A stretch of 64,000 nt of DNA from JBLZUR01 sp048565625 (GTDB lineage Bacteria > Pseudomonadota > Alphaproteobacteria > Sphingomonadales > Sphingomonadaceae). How positions within the stretch are numbered: the first letter of the stretch is position 1; every line of letters begins with the position of its first letter. The position numbers were made by a program, and so were the translations under genes. Below, in pieces: positions 34,787-42,865 of this stretch. The notes under the pieces are model-generated. The model was not told the origin of the DNA and did not search any database. It saw nothing but the letters and a program-made list of their open reading frames with translations. Location: NCBI RefSeq assembly GCF_048565625.1, contig NZ_JBLZUR010000002.1:3162001-3226000 (forward strand), in the 5' to 3' direction.

Positions 34787-37700
34787 AGCGCCGCGATCGC
34801 CTGCCGGAGTGCCTTGCGGAGCTCGATCAACGGCACCGATTCCGCGAGTTGGTTCTGCAGGGCTTGGAAATTCGTGTCCGGGTGCTTGGCGCGCAGGGCC
34901 TCGTTGCCCGCCCGGGACAATTGCTTGCGCCGCTCACTGCCGAAACTCGCCGATTTCGAATGATAGACATAGACGTCGTCGGCGATGACCAGATGATGCC
35001 CCGCCTTTTGCGCGCGCACGCAAAGGTCGCTTTCCTCGCCATAGCCCATCGGAAAGCTGCGCTCATCCAGATAGCCAAGTTCTTCGAGAACCGACGTCTT
35101 CATCAGTGTGCAGAACCCGTTGAGCAGAGGCACGACAGGCCGCTGACGAACCGAGTGTTTGCTGACGACGCGCGCCATCTCCGCCGGTCCGAACCCGTCC
35201 GGCAAGGTATTCACCTTCCAGCCGCCGGCGTCGTCCTTGACGTCGGGAACCGACTGCCAGGTGGCCGCATTCGAAACCGGCCCGACGAAGGCGATCTGCG
35301 GGTCGGACAACGCGCATTCCATCATGCGCTCCAGCCATTGAGGCGTGACGATCGTATCGCTGTTGAGCAGGACGACCCACGCCGCGTCCGAGCTGGCCAA
35401 GCCGCGATTGGCGCTACGGGTGTACCCAAGGTTCTCCTCATTGGGACGAAGGCGCACCCAAGGCTTTCCTTCGGCGAAGCGCCGCAGCATCGATCGCGTG
35501 ACGAGTTCGGAGCCGTCGTCGATGATCGTCAGCGTGTGCGGCACGTTCGTGTTGCGCAGCACGGAGTCGAGGCACGCGGCGACCTCGTCATGCGCATTGT
35601 AGACGCAGATCACAATGTCGATTGACGGAAAGTCGCGCTCCGGCCGCTTCCAGGGAAGAAGCGGCTGGCCGCCCGCCGGCCGCAACGGCGATATCGGCTC
35701 GCGCGAGGTCCAGGCGGAGACCATCTGGAGATGCGCAAGCTGGTTCGTGATTCGAGGATCCTCGAAGCCGATGAACCCCCCGTCGCCCGCCTCGTCGTTC
35801 TCCACGGCGCGGGTCAGGGTCAGCTTGGCGAGCGACGCGTCGACCAGGCCTGCGAAGGTGAAGCTGAGGAACAGGCCCGCATTGGGGTCGCGCAGAACGG
35901 CCTGTGCGGTTTCCTGGATGATGTCCGCGCGGTCGGGCGGGATCATCACCTGCTCCTGCCGTCCTGCCCGGCTGAGGGTCAGCCGGCGCGCGAGCGACGT
36001 TATCCTCCTCGTCGTTGATTTCTGAGCGTCCGACGGATCGGCCTGCCGCACGACAACGGATATCTCGTCGATCTGACCCTTCTGCGAGCAGGCCGCAAAG
36101 AAGGAAAGAAGGGTGGGAGGACGCCGGAACAGTGCGGCGACGTCCAAATCGGTATCCAGCCGGATACTGCCGCTTTCCACCTTGCCGCGAATCGTAAGGG
36201 CATAGACGTCCTCGGCGCCGATACCCTTGGCAGGATCGCGCGCCTCGATCCGGTCGAGCAGGATCTCGGCTTGAGGATTGGGCACCCGGCCGAACGCAGC
36301 CCACCCTTCGGTCACGGAAAGCTGGCGCTTGTTCAGGCCCTGCCGCAGCGAACCAGTCCACTTCGTGAAATCGCCATGCCGGATCGCATTAACCGCTGCC
36401 CATTGCGGTATGGCGTCTGGACTGTCTTCGACGGTGAACCCGACAGCGCCGATGCCCACCTGCAGGATTGCATAGCCCTCTGGCACCGGGCCGGTCAGCG
36501 CGATCTCGAGTTCTGCCGTACCCGCGTAGTCGGCAGCGGGCTTCGGCAGGATAAGGCGCGCCAATCGGTTCGAATAGCCGGCCGAGGCCACCAACTCTGC
36601 CTTCACATCGGCGAAATCACCCCCGGGCGTTTCGAGGCGGAGCGTCAGACCGATATCCGCGGATTCGGAGAGATGCTGGTCGATCAGCAGGTCGAGCCTG
36701 CGCCCTTCGCCAAGTTCCCTGATCGAGAACTTTGCCGACAGGAGCCTCAGGCCCTTTTCATCCCTGAAGTCACTCAGGTTGAACTGGATTCCGTTGTCGG
36801 TGGCCCCGCCAGCCGGCATCAGGTGTTGGAGGAGGGAGGCCGGTACGGTCCAACCGACCGGCGCATTGTCCACCCATTCCCGGAATGCCGGATTGGCGAG
36901 CAGGTTGTCGCCCGCGGGCGGAACGATCGTAACCGGCTCGCCCAACGCGAGGCCCGTCGTCGCCTCGACGGCTCGCAACGCCGGCATCTGCGACGGACGT
37001 CCGTCCGGCAGAGGGACCGCAAAGGGATAAAGCGTATCGTTCCCCTGCGGCGTGCCGGCGGTCAGCACGTCGATGGTCCGATCGCCTATCATCAGTTCAA
37101 TCGTGTACCCGGCGGAGCCGGAGCCGGGCACGACGACTACTCCCTCAAGGAAGCTGCGTCCGACCCGCTGGATCAGGATCGAGACCGCGCGTCGACCGAG
37201 ATGCTCGGCTCCCAGGTCGATTGCCTGCTGGGTGCCAGCCGTTTCAACGCGGATCTCGTCGTGCAGGACGTCATGGGCAACCGCCCCGACATCCAGGGTG
37301 AAGACGCTGCGGCCTGATCCGTCGTTGGTCCCTGTCTCCGTGCTTTCAGGAGAAGCGGTGATACGGCCGGCGACGGAGCCGTTGCAGTAGACGACCAGTT
37401 CGAGCGATGCAGGTGGCGCCGCGGGATTGGCGTTCACGCAATAGCCTGTAACCACGCCTCCCGCGATCGATAGAAGGCCCCCGCTATAGTCGGCGAACTC
37501 CTCTTCCATGAGGGTCTGGTGGACCGGCCTCTTCAGGAAGTCCGCGCCGCCCAGCACCCGGACGCCGAAGAAGTGGCGGCGTCCATCGTAAACCCCCGAT
37601 GGAACGCGGATCGCGAAGCCGTGCCGTCCGTCGCCAATGCCCTTTGCAGCCAAATCCGCCCGATATTCATCCGCAACGGCCGTCGCCACGACAGTGCCAT

Positions 37701-37839
37701 CCACGACCAGCTCGACATTGGGCCTGTACACCGGATCCTCGGGATCGAAGAACCAGCCGCGGACGCATCCGCTGACCACACTGCCTGCCCGGCCCCGCAT
37801 GTCGATCGCACTGTCGGCCTCTGACAGAAAAACCTCCAC
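34783..37839 (-). CDS. Large multidomain protein with C-terminal GT2 glycosyltransferase
   Basis: A 1018-aa protein. The GT2 domain is at the C-terminal end (about 740-1000): IDIVICVYNAHDEVAACLDS, LTIIDDGSE, WVVLLNSDTIVTPQWLERM (DxD-type NSD) and GYGEESDLCVRAQKAGHH. The first ~730 residues hold beta-rich segments without recognisable catalytic motifs. The opening block (WFFDPEDPVYRPNVELVVDG) resembles modules repeated at the N-termini of other large glycosyltransferases, and a second sandwich-like region sits near 320-560. These may bind the growing glycan. It is coupled to the GT4 gene downstream. Confidence 0.75.
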   Translation of the reverse strand: MEVFLSEADSAIDMRGRAGSVVSGCVRGWFFDPEDPVYRPNVELVVDGTVVATAVADEYRADLAAKGIGDGRHGFAIRVPSGVYDGRRHFFGVRVLGGADFLKRPVHQTLMEEEFADYSGGLLSIAGGVVTGYCVNANPAAPPASLELVVYCNGSVAGRITASPESTETGTNDGSGRSVFTLDVGAVAHDVLHDEIRVETAGTQQAIDLGAEHLGRRAVSILIQRVGRSFLEGVVVVPGSGSAGYTIELMIGDRTIDVLTAGTPQGNDTLYPFAVPLPDGRPSQMPALRAVEATTGLALGEPVTIVPPAGDNLLANPAFREWVDNAPVGWTVPASLLQHLMPAGGATDNGIQFNLSDFRDEKGLRLLSAKFSIRELGEGRRLDLLIDQHLSESADIGLTLRLETPGGDFADVKAELVASAGYSNRLARLILPKPAADYAGTAELEIALTGPVPEGYAILQVGIGAVGFTVEDSPDAIPQWAAVNAIRHGDFTKWTGSLRQGLNKRQLSVTEGWAAFGRVPNPQAEILLDRIEARDPAKGIGAEDVYALTIRGKVESGSIRLDTDLDVAALFRRPPTLLSFFAACSQKGQIDEISVVVRQADPSDAQKSTTRRITSLARRLTLSRAGRQEQVMIPPDRADIIQETAQAVLRDPNAGLFLSFTFAGLVDASLAKLTLTRAVENDEAGDGGFIGFEDPRITNQLAHLQMVSAWTSREPISPLRPAGGQPLLPWKRPERDFPSIDIVICVYNAHDEVAACLDSVLRNTNVPHTLTIIDDGSELVTRSMLRRFAEGKPWVRLRPNEENLGYTRSANRGLASSDAAWVVLLNSDTIVTPQWLERMMECALSDPQIAFVGPVSNAATWQSVPDVKDDAGGWKVNTLPDGFGPAEMARVVSKHSVRQRPVVPLLNGFCTLMKTSVLEELGYLDERSFPMGYGEESDLCVRAQKAGHHLVIADDVYVYHSKSASFGSERRKQLSRAGNEALRAKHPDTNFQALQNQLAESVPLIELRKALRQAIAAL

Positions 37840-38010
37840 TCGGTTTAGTTGTGGCGGCTATGTGTCCGCACATCCGTTGCAAATGCGAACTCCCGTCCCC
37901 CAGGATCCCGCATTGCCGATATCATTAGGTGGAGCAGGCGGGGGCGACAAGCAAGGAATGGCGCCTTGCCGCGGCGCGAGCGGGCGGTTAACGGATGCTA
38001 TGAGGCCGTC

Positions 38011-38817
38011 GTGAACCTTGTTGTTATCCCTGCACGCTACGGCTCCTCACGCTTCCCCGGAAAGCCGCTTGCCCAAGTCCGGGGAACCTCGATGCTTCAA
38101 CGTGTCTGGGCGCTGGTCCGCGCTGGCGCGCCCGAAGCCCGCATCCTTGTCGCGACGGACGACGCGCGGATCGCCGCGCACGCCGTCGCCTTTGGGGCCG
38201 AGGCGATCATGACCTCTGACTCGGTCGCGAATGGCACCGAGCGAGCGGCGGCCGTCCTCGCGGCTCTGGACGATGAAGCCCTCTCCTTCATCGTCAACCT
38301 TCAGGGCGACGCCGTCCTCACGCCGCCCTGGGTCATCTCCGCGATGATCGAAGCCGGCCGGTCCGGTATCGATATGGTGACGCCCGCGACCGTCATGTCA
38401 GCCCCTGCGGCTGAAGCGCTGCGGGCCGCAAAGGCGCGCGGCGAAGTCGGCGGAACGACCGTGGTCTTCGATCGGGAGGGGAGGGCGCTCTACTTCTCCA
38501 AATCGATCATCCCGTTCGTGCGGCCGGGCGGCGCGCCCGTGGCGCTCCACCGTCACATCGGCCTGTACGGCTACCGCCCCGACGTTTTGCGTCGCCTGGT
38601 GTCGCTGCCGCCCGGCCCGCTGGAGCAGGCGGAACAGCTGGAGCAACTCCGGGCGCTTGAGAACGGCATTCCGATCCAGGTGGTCACCGTCGACTATCGC
38701 GGGCGCACCCATTGGGGCGTGGACACGCCCGAGGATCTTGCCCGCTGCGAAGCGCTGATCGATGCCGAGGGCGAACTGCTGACCGCCTATGACGGCAGCG
38801 GCCGGGTCGCCGCATGA
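38011..38817 (+). CDS. kdsB: 3-deoxy-manno-octulosonate cytidylyltransferase (CMP-Kdo synthetase)
   Basis: Activates Kdo with CTP. The 268-aa protein starts at GTG 38011 (NLVVIPARYGSSRFPGKPL), with GAGG 5 nt upstream, and carries LVATDD, SGTERA-equivalent VANGTERAAA, HIGLYGYRPDVL, LEQAEQLEQLRALENG and the HWGVDTPEDL end. The usual QGDEP loop reads QGDAV, a departure from canonical KdsB. KpsU, the capsule paralogue, is an alternative label. It overlaps the phosphatase-like gene by ATGA and begins a Kdo cassette. Confidence 0.85.
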   Translation: MNLVVIPARYGSSRFPGKPLAQVRGTSMLQRVWALVRAGAPEARILVATDDARIAAHAVAFGAEAIMTSDSVANGTERAAAVLAALDDEALSFIVNLQGDAVLTPPWVISAMIEAGRSGIDMVTPATVMSAPAAEALRAAKARGEVGGTTVVFDREGRALYFSKSIIPFVRPGGAPVALHRHIGLYGYRPDVLRRLVSLPPGPLEQAEQLEQLRALENGIPIQVVTVDYRGRTHWGVDTPEDLARCEALIDAEGELLTAYDGSGRVAA

Positions 38818-39413
38818 TCATCCTCGCCCGCCACGGCAACACATTCGAACAGGGTTCGACTGCCGTCTGGGTCGGCGCGGCGAGTGACCTGCCGCTGACG
38901 ACTGAGGGGCATGCGCAGGCGAAGCGTCTGGCAGCGGAACTGCTCCGCCGCGGCTTCGCGCCGGCGACCATCATCAGCGGCCCGCTTCAGCGAACGCGCG
39001 CCTCGGCCGAGGCGGTGGCGGCGACCGTTGGTCAGCCGGTGGAGATCGACGCCGATCTGACCGAACTGGACTATGGCGCCTGGGAGGGGCTGACGACCGA
39101 TGCGGTGGCGGCGCGCTTCGGCATGGAGGCGCTGACGGACTGGGAGAGCCGCCTCGGATGGCAGGCCTGCTTCGGCGAAAGCGAGCAGGCCGTCGACACG
39201 CGCGTGCGCCGCTTCCTCGATCGCGCCGCGACCCTGCCAGCCCCCGTTTTCGCCTGCACGTCGAACGGCATCCTCCGATTCGTCCGCAAGATCGTGGAGG
39301 GCCGTCCGGCCGGGCGTGCCGCCAAGGTCGCGACCGGTGCTTACTGCCTTCTGGATGCCCGCGCGGAGGGTTTGCGCATCCTCGAATGGAATGTCCGCCC
39401 GAATGAAAGCTAA
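38814..39413 (+). CDS. Histidine phosphatase superfamily protein, second catalytic His replaced
   Basis: A 199-aa phosphoglycerate-mutase-like fold. The phospho-accepting RHG motif is intact (LARHGNTFEQG, H7), as are the SGPLQRTRASAEA and ELDYGAWEGLT motifs. The second catalytic histidine, normally in a SHG-type segment, is replaced: the region reads CTSNGILRFV. It is translationally embedded between kdsB (ATGA overlap) and kdsA (11-nt overlap), where the Kdo-8-phosphate phosphatase step would fit. No HAD-type KdsC is present in the window. Confidence 0.8.
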   Translation: MIILARHGNTFEQGSTAVWVGAASDLPLTTEGHAQAKRLAAELLRRGFAPATIISGPLQRTRASAEAVAATVGQPVEIDADLTELDYGAWEGLTTDAVAARFGMEALTDWESRLGWQACFGESEQAVDTRVRRFLDRAATLPAPVFACTSNGILRFVRKIVEGRPAGRAAKVATGAYCLLDARAEGLRILEWNVRPNES

Positions 39414-40230
39414 CAGCACCGTCACCGTCGGCAATGTCGCGTTCGGCAATCATCTGCCCTTCGTGCTGATCGCCGGCCCCTGCGCGATGGAGAGCCGCGA
39501 GCATGCGCTCCAGACCGCCGAGGCGCTGGTCCGCATCGCCGGAGAGCGCGGCATCCCGCTCGTCTACAAGAGCTCCTTCGACAAGGCGAACCGCTCTTCT
39601 GCCGACAGCCCGCGCGGCATCGGGCTGGAGGCGGCCCTGCCGATCTTCGCGGAGATCAAGGCGCGTTTCGCCGTTCCCGTCATCACCGATGTCCACGATG
39701 CCGCGCAATGTGCGGCGGCGGCCGAGGTCGTCGACATCCTGCAGATCCCGGCATTCCTCTGCCGCCAGACCGACCTCCTCATTGCCGCCGCAAGGACCGG
39801 GCGGGTGGTCAATGTGAAGAAAGGTCAGTTTCTGGCACCCCATGACATGGCGAATGTCGCCGCCAAGGTGACTGGCGCGGGCAACCCCGACGTGCTCCTG
39901 ACCGAGCGGGGGGTGAGCTTCGGCTACAACACGCTCGTCTCCGACATGCGCGCCTTGCCGATCATGGCGCAGACCGGCGCCCCCATCGTCTTCGACGCCA
40001 CCCATTCGGTGCAGGAGCCGGGCGGTCGCGGCACCACCTCGGGCGGCAAGCGGGAGTTCGTTCCCGTGCTCGCCCGCGCGGCCATCGCAGTCGGTGTCGC
40101 CGCCGTCTTCATGGAGACCCATGAGGACCCGGACCGCGCGCCGTCGGACGGCCCGAACATGGTGCCGCTGGCCGATATGCCCGCTCTGCTCGACAGGCTG
40201 GTGGCGCATGACCGGATCGCCAAAGCCTGA
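39403..40230 (+). CDS. kdsA: Kdo-8-phosphate synthase
   Basis: Condenses phosphoenolpyruvate with arabinose-5-phosphate to Kdo-8-phosphate. The 275-aa TIM barrel starts at ATG 39403 (MKANSTVTVGNVAFGNHLPF). Motifs are LIAGPCAMES, YKSSFDKANRSS, ITDVHD, IPAFLCRQTDLL and FDATHSVQEPGG. The Cys in AGPC is the residue that binds metal in class II KdsA, in place of the Asn of the E. coli enzyme, so it is probably metal-dependent. It overlaps the phosphatase-like gene by 11 nt. Confidence 0.95.
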   Translation: MKANSTVTVGNVAFGNHLPFVLIAGPCAMESREHALQTAEALVRIAGERGIPLVYKSSFDKANRSSADSPRGIGLEAALPIFAEIKARFAVPVITDVHDAAQCAAAAEVVDILQIPAFLCRQTDLLIAAARTGRVVNVKKGQFLAPHDMANVAAKVTGAGNPDVLLTERGVSFGYNTLVSDMRALPIMAQTGAPIVFDATHSVQEPGGRGTTSGGKREFVPVLARAAIAVGVAAVFMETHEDPDRAPSDGPNMVPLADMPALLDRLVAHDRIAKA

Positions 40231-40261
40231 TATCATTGACTAACTTCGGCGATCGTCGCAG

Positions 40262-41311
40262 GTGTCCGTGGTCCGAACAAGAAAACCAAAGGGGTCGGTG
40301 TTGATCGCGCGAGACTTTGCGGCCGTGCCGCGTACCGATCTGCGATCGGAGATCGCCGCCCTGATCGACGGCTCCATCGACACCCAGCTTTCCGCGATGC
40401 GGATGCTCCAGGCGATGATGAGTTCCGGCGCCTTGCGAGAGAGCGTCATCGCCGCGATCGAGCTGATCCTGAAGTGCCGGAGCCGCCTGATCGTCACTGG
40501 CGTGGGCAAGAGCGGCCATATCGGCCGCAAGGTCGCCGCCACCTTTGCGTCCACCGGGACCACCGCCTCCTTCGTCCACGCGACGGAGGCAAGCCATGGC
40601 GATCTTGGCATGGTCGCCGAGAGCGACGTGATCCTCGCCTTCTCCTGGTCAGGCGAGACGACCGAGCTGTTCGACATCGTCAACTATGCGCAGAGGACGG
40701 GCGTCCCGGTAATCGCGGTGACCAGCACCGCCGAGAGCACCTTGGCCCGGCACGCCACCGTTCCCCTGGTCCTGCCGCGGGTGCGGGAGATCTGCCAGCA
40801 CGGTCTGGCGCCGTCCTCCTCGACGCTCATCCAGCTGGCCGTGGGCGACGTCCTGGCGATCGCCGTCTCCGAACAGCGTGGCTTCGACGCCGCCGACTTT
40901 CATGATCGGCACCCGGGCGGCAAGCTCGGCGCGATGCTCTCGACGGTCGAGGATCTCATGGCCACCGGCGCCAGCATCCCGCTCGTCCAGCAGCATACGC
41001 CCATGTCGGACGTTATTCTGACCATGACCAGCGGCCGCTTCGGCACCGCAGGCGTGGTGGACGATGCGGGCCTGCTGGTCGGCGTCATCACCGATGGCGA
41101 CATCCGCCGAGGCATGTCGCCCAGCTTCCTTGATCAGACCGCCGCCGAGATCATGCACGCCGATCCGAAATGCCTCGCCGGGGGCACGCGCGTCGGCGAT
41201 GCGCTCGCCTTTATGTCGGATGCGAAGATCACCGTCGCCTTCGTCGTGGACGATGGCCGGCCGAGCGGCATCATCCACATGCACGATCTCGTCCGAACGA
41301 ACGTCGTCTAG
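40262..41311 (+). CDS. kdsD: Arabinose-5-phosphate isomerase (KdsD/KpsF)
   Basis: Converts ribulose-5-phosphate to arabinose-5-phosphate for Kdo synthesis. The SIS domain (about 45-195) has VTGVGKSGHIGRKVAATFAS, ATEASHGDLGM and FSWSGETTELFDIV; two CBS domains (about 215-345) follow, with GLLVGVITDGDIRR. GTG 40262 is the likely start; TTG 40301 is possible. It lies 31 bp after kdsA. The last codon and stop share CTAG with convergent atp12. The KpsF paralogue occurs in group 2 capsule loci. Confidence 0.92.
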   Translation: MSVVRTRKPKGSVLIARDFAAVPRTDLRSEIAALIDGSIDTQLSAMRMLQAMMSSGALRESVIAAIELILKCRSRLIVTGVGKSGHIGRKVAATFASTGTTASFVHATEASHGDLGMVAESDVILAFSWSGETTELFDIVNYAQRTGVPVIAVTSTAESTLARHATVPLVLPRVREICQHGLAPSSSTLIQLAVGDVLAIAVSEQRGFDAADFHDRHPGGKLGAMLSTVEDLMATGASIPLVQQHTPMSDVILTMTSGRFGTAGVVDDAGLLVGVITDGDIRRGMSPSFLDQTAAEIMHADPKCLAGGTRVGDALAFMSDAKITVAFVVDDGRPSGIIHMHDLVRTNVV

Positions 41312-41988
41312 CGGATCAGTTCCAGGAAGCGTGCTGCGGCCATAAAGTCGGCCCGGCGTGCCGCCTGCGCTTTGGCGGCGAGGTCGTCCACGCCCCATTT
41401 CTCGGCCTGCCAGTCCTCGTCCGCCTGCACCGCCGTCCAGGCGGCATCCGCATCGATCGCGCCTTCGTGCAGCATCAGCGCGATCACAAGCGACCCGCCT
41501 AGGGTGATGAGGTGGTAAAGGCCGGCGAGCTCAAACGCCTCACGCGCCGCCAGTGCTGCGGCCAGCCGCTCGACCGTCGCGAACGGCTGCGGCCGGTGCG
41601 AGATGCCGGTGACCACCTCGAACGTCACGTCATATCGCGCTCGCGCCCATGCGAGCGGCGGATCCCAGAGCTCGGCTTGCCGCGTGACCAAGCTCGCGGG
41701 TCCCTCTGCCCGGTAACAGGTCAGGTCGGTCTCGGCATAGGCAGCCAGCGGGCGGACGAAGTCCGGGGCATCGGGCGTAACGATGTCGATCGCCGCATTG
41801 GAAAGGCCGGTGAACGGCATCGTCCCGGGCACGATCTCGTCCCCCTGCGCCCGCCATTCTGCCGCCACGGCCTCGGCCAGCGCGTCCGTCGGGAGTGCCA
41901 ACAACGCGCGCTTGGGCGTTCGCACCGGGCGACCGTCCAGGTGGATCGCCCGATCGACCACCTCGACGCTCTTATAGAACCGCTTCAT
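41308..41988 (-). CDS. ATP12 family F1-ATPase assembly chaperone
   Basis: A 226-aa ATP12 protein (MKRFYKSVEVVDRAIHLDGRPVRTP; EIVPGTMPFTGLSNAAID; LTCYRAEGP), which in mitochondria and alphaproteobacteria helps assemble F1 alpha subunits. Length and motifs are normal. It is the last of five overlapping genes crcB-rluC-HAD-small membrane protein-atp12; its ATG overlaps the preceding stop. Confidence 0.92.
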   Translation of the reverse strand: MKRFYKSVEVVDRAIHLDGRPVRTPKRALLALPTDALAEAVAAEWRAQGDEIVPGTMPFTGLSNAAIDIVTPDAPDFVRPLAAYAETDLTCYRAEGPASLVTRQAELWDPPLAWARARYDVTFEVVTGISHRPQPFATVERLAAALAAREAFELAGLYHLITLGGSLVIALMLHEGAIDADAAWTAVQADEDWQAEKWGVDDLAAKAQAARRADFMAAARFLELIR

Positions 41989-42209
41989 GGCCGCTCCGTC
42001 CGCCAGCGATGGGCCAGGCTGCGGGGGATCAGCGTCGCCAGCACCGTCCCGGCCAGCAGGATCGGTATGCCGACCCCCGGCACACCGCCCGGCCTCAGGA
42101 TGTCGCCCCAGCCCAGCAAGGCACCCAGCGCCATCATCACCAAGCCCGCAAGCTTCAGGAGCGACAACAGCGCAAAGCGACGGCGCGCCAGCCGGTCGGA
42201 CGGTGTCAT
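41985..42209 (-). CDS. Small two-helix membrane protein
   Basis: A 74-aa protein with two hydrophobic helices (about 11-34 and 47-62) and basic ends (MTPSDRLARRR, PRSLAHRWRTERP). No family is recognised. Both ends overlap neighbours by ATGA, and the same arrangement (HAD phosphatase, small membrane protein, ATP12) is plausible for sphingomonads. Coding status rests on the tight coupling. Confidence 0.7.
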   Translation of the reverse strand: MTPSDRLARRRFALLSLLKLAGLVMMALGALLGWGDILRPGGVPGVGIPILLAGTVLATLIPRSLAHRWRTERP

Positions 42210-42865
42210 GCGAATACCTTCAGCAAAGCCGCCAGCTCCTCGGCATCGCGCGCCACTGCCTCAGCGCCCGACGCGATCAGCTCCTCCGCATCATGATAAC
42301 CCCACGCCACGCCGATCGCCCGCACACCGGCGTTGCGCGCCATTTCCATATCGTAGCTGGTGTCACCGATCATCACGGTCGTCTCCGGTTCCGCTCCCGC
42401 TTCCGCCATTGCGGAGTGCAGCATCGCGGGATGAGGCTTCGAAGGATGCCGGTCGGCAGTCTGCAGCGTCACGAACCGGGGCAGCAGGCCATGTTGCGCA
42501 AGGCAGAGGTTCAGCCCCCGGTCCGACTTGCCCGTGGCGATGCCGAGCAGCCAGCCGCCGTCATCCAGCGCCTCGACCAGCGCACCGACGCCGTCGAACA
42601 GCGGCTCGTGCACCATCCCTTCGGCCCTCAGCGTCTGGAATGCGCGCTTATAGCCCTCTGCCAGCTCGACATGATGATCGCCGGTCCCGTCGGGGTGGAG
42701 CACCTGCATCACCTCGACGAGGCTCAGCCCCACCACCCGCCGCGTCGCCTGGCGGCTCGGCGCGGCCAGACCCGCGCTGGCAAAGCAGGCCTCCATCGCG
42801 CTGCAGATATGCGCCTGGCTATCCACCAGCGTCCCGTCGCAGTCGAATACCGCCAGCCGGTTCAC
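42206..42865 (-). CDS. HAD-superfamily phosphatase (Gph-like)
   Basis: A 219-aa HAD-IA hydrolase with a C1 cap: FDCDGTLVDS (motif I; D8, D10), ATGKSDRG (motif II), PSKPHPAML (motif III Lys) and VMIGDTSYDMEMAR (motif IV). Phosphoglycolate-phosphatase-like, but the substrate is unknown. GTG 42865 overlaps the pseudouridine synthase stop. Confidence 0.88.
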   Translation of the reverse strand: MNRLAVFDCDGTLVDSQAHICSAMEACFASAGLAAPSRQATRRVVGLSLVEVMQVLHPDGTGDHHVELAEGYKRAFQTLRAEGMVHEPLFDGVGALVEALDDGGWLLGIATGKSDRGLNLCLAQHGLLPRFVTLQTADRHPSKPHPAMLHSAMAEAGAEPETTVMIGDTSYDMEMARNAGVRAIGVAWGYHDAEELIASGAEAVARDAEELAALLKVFA

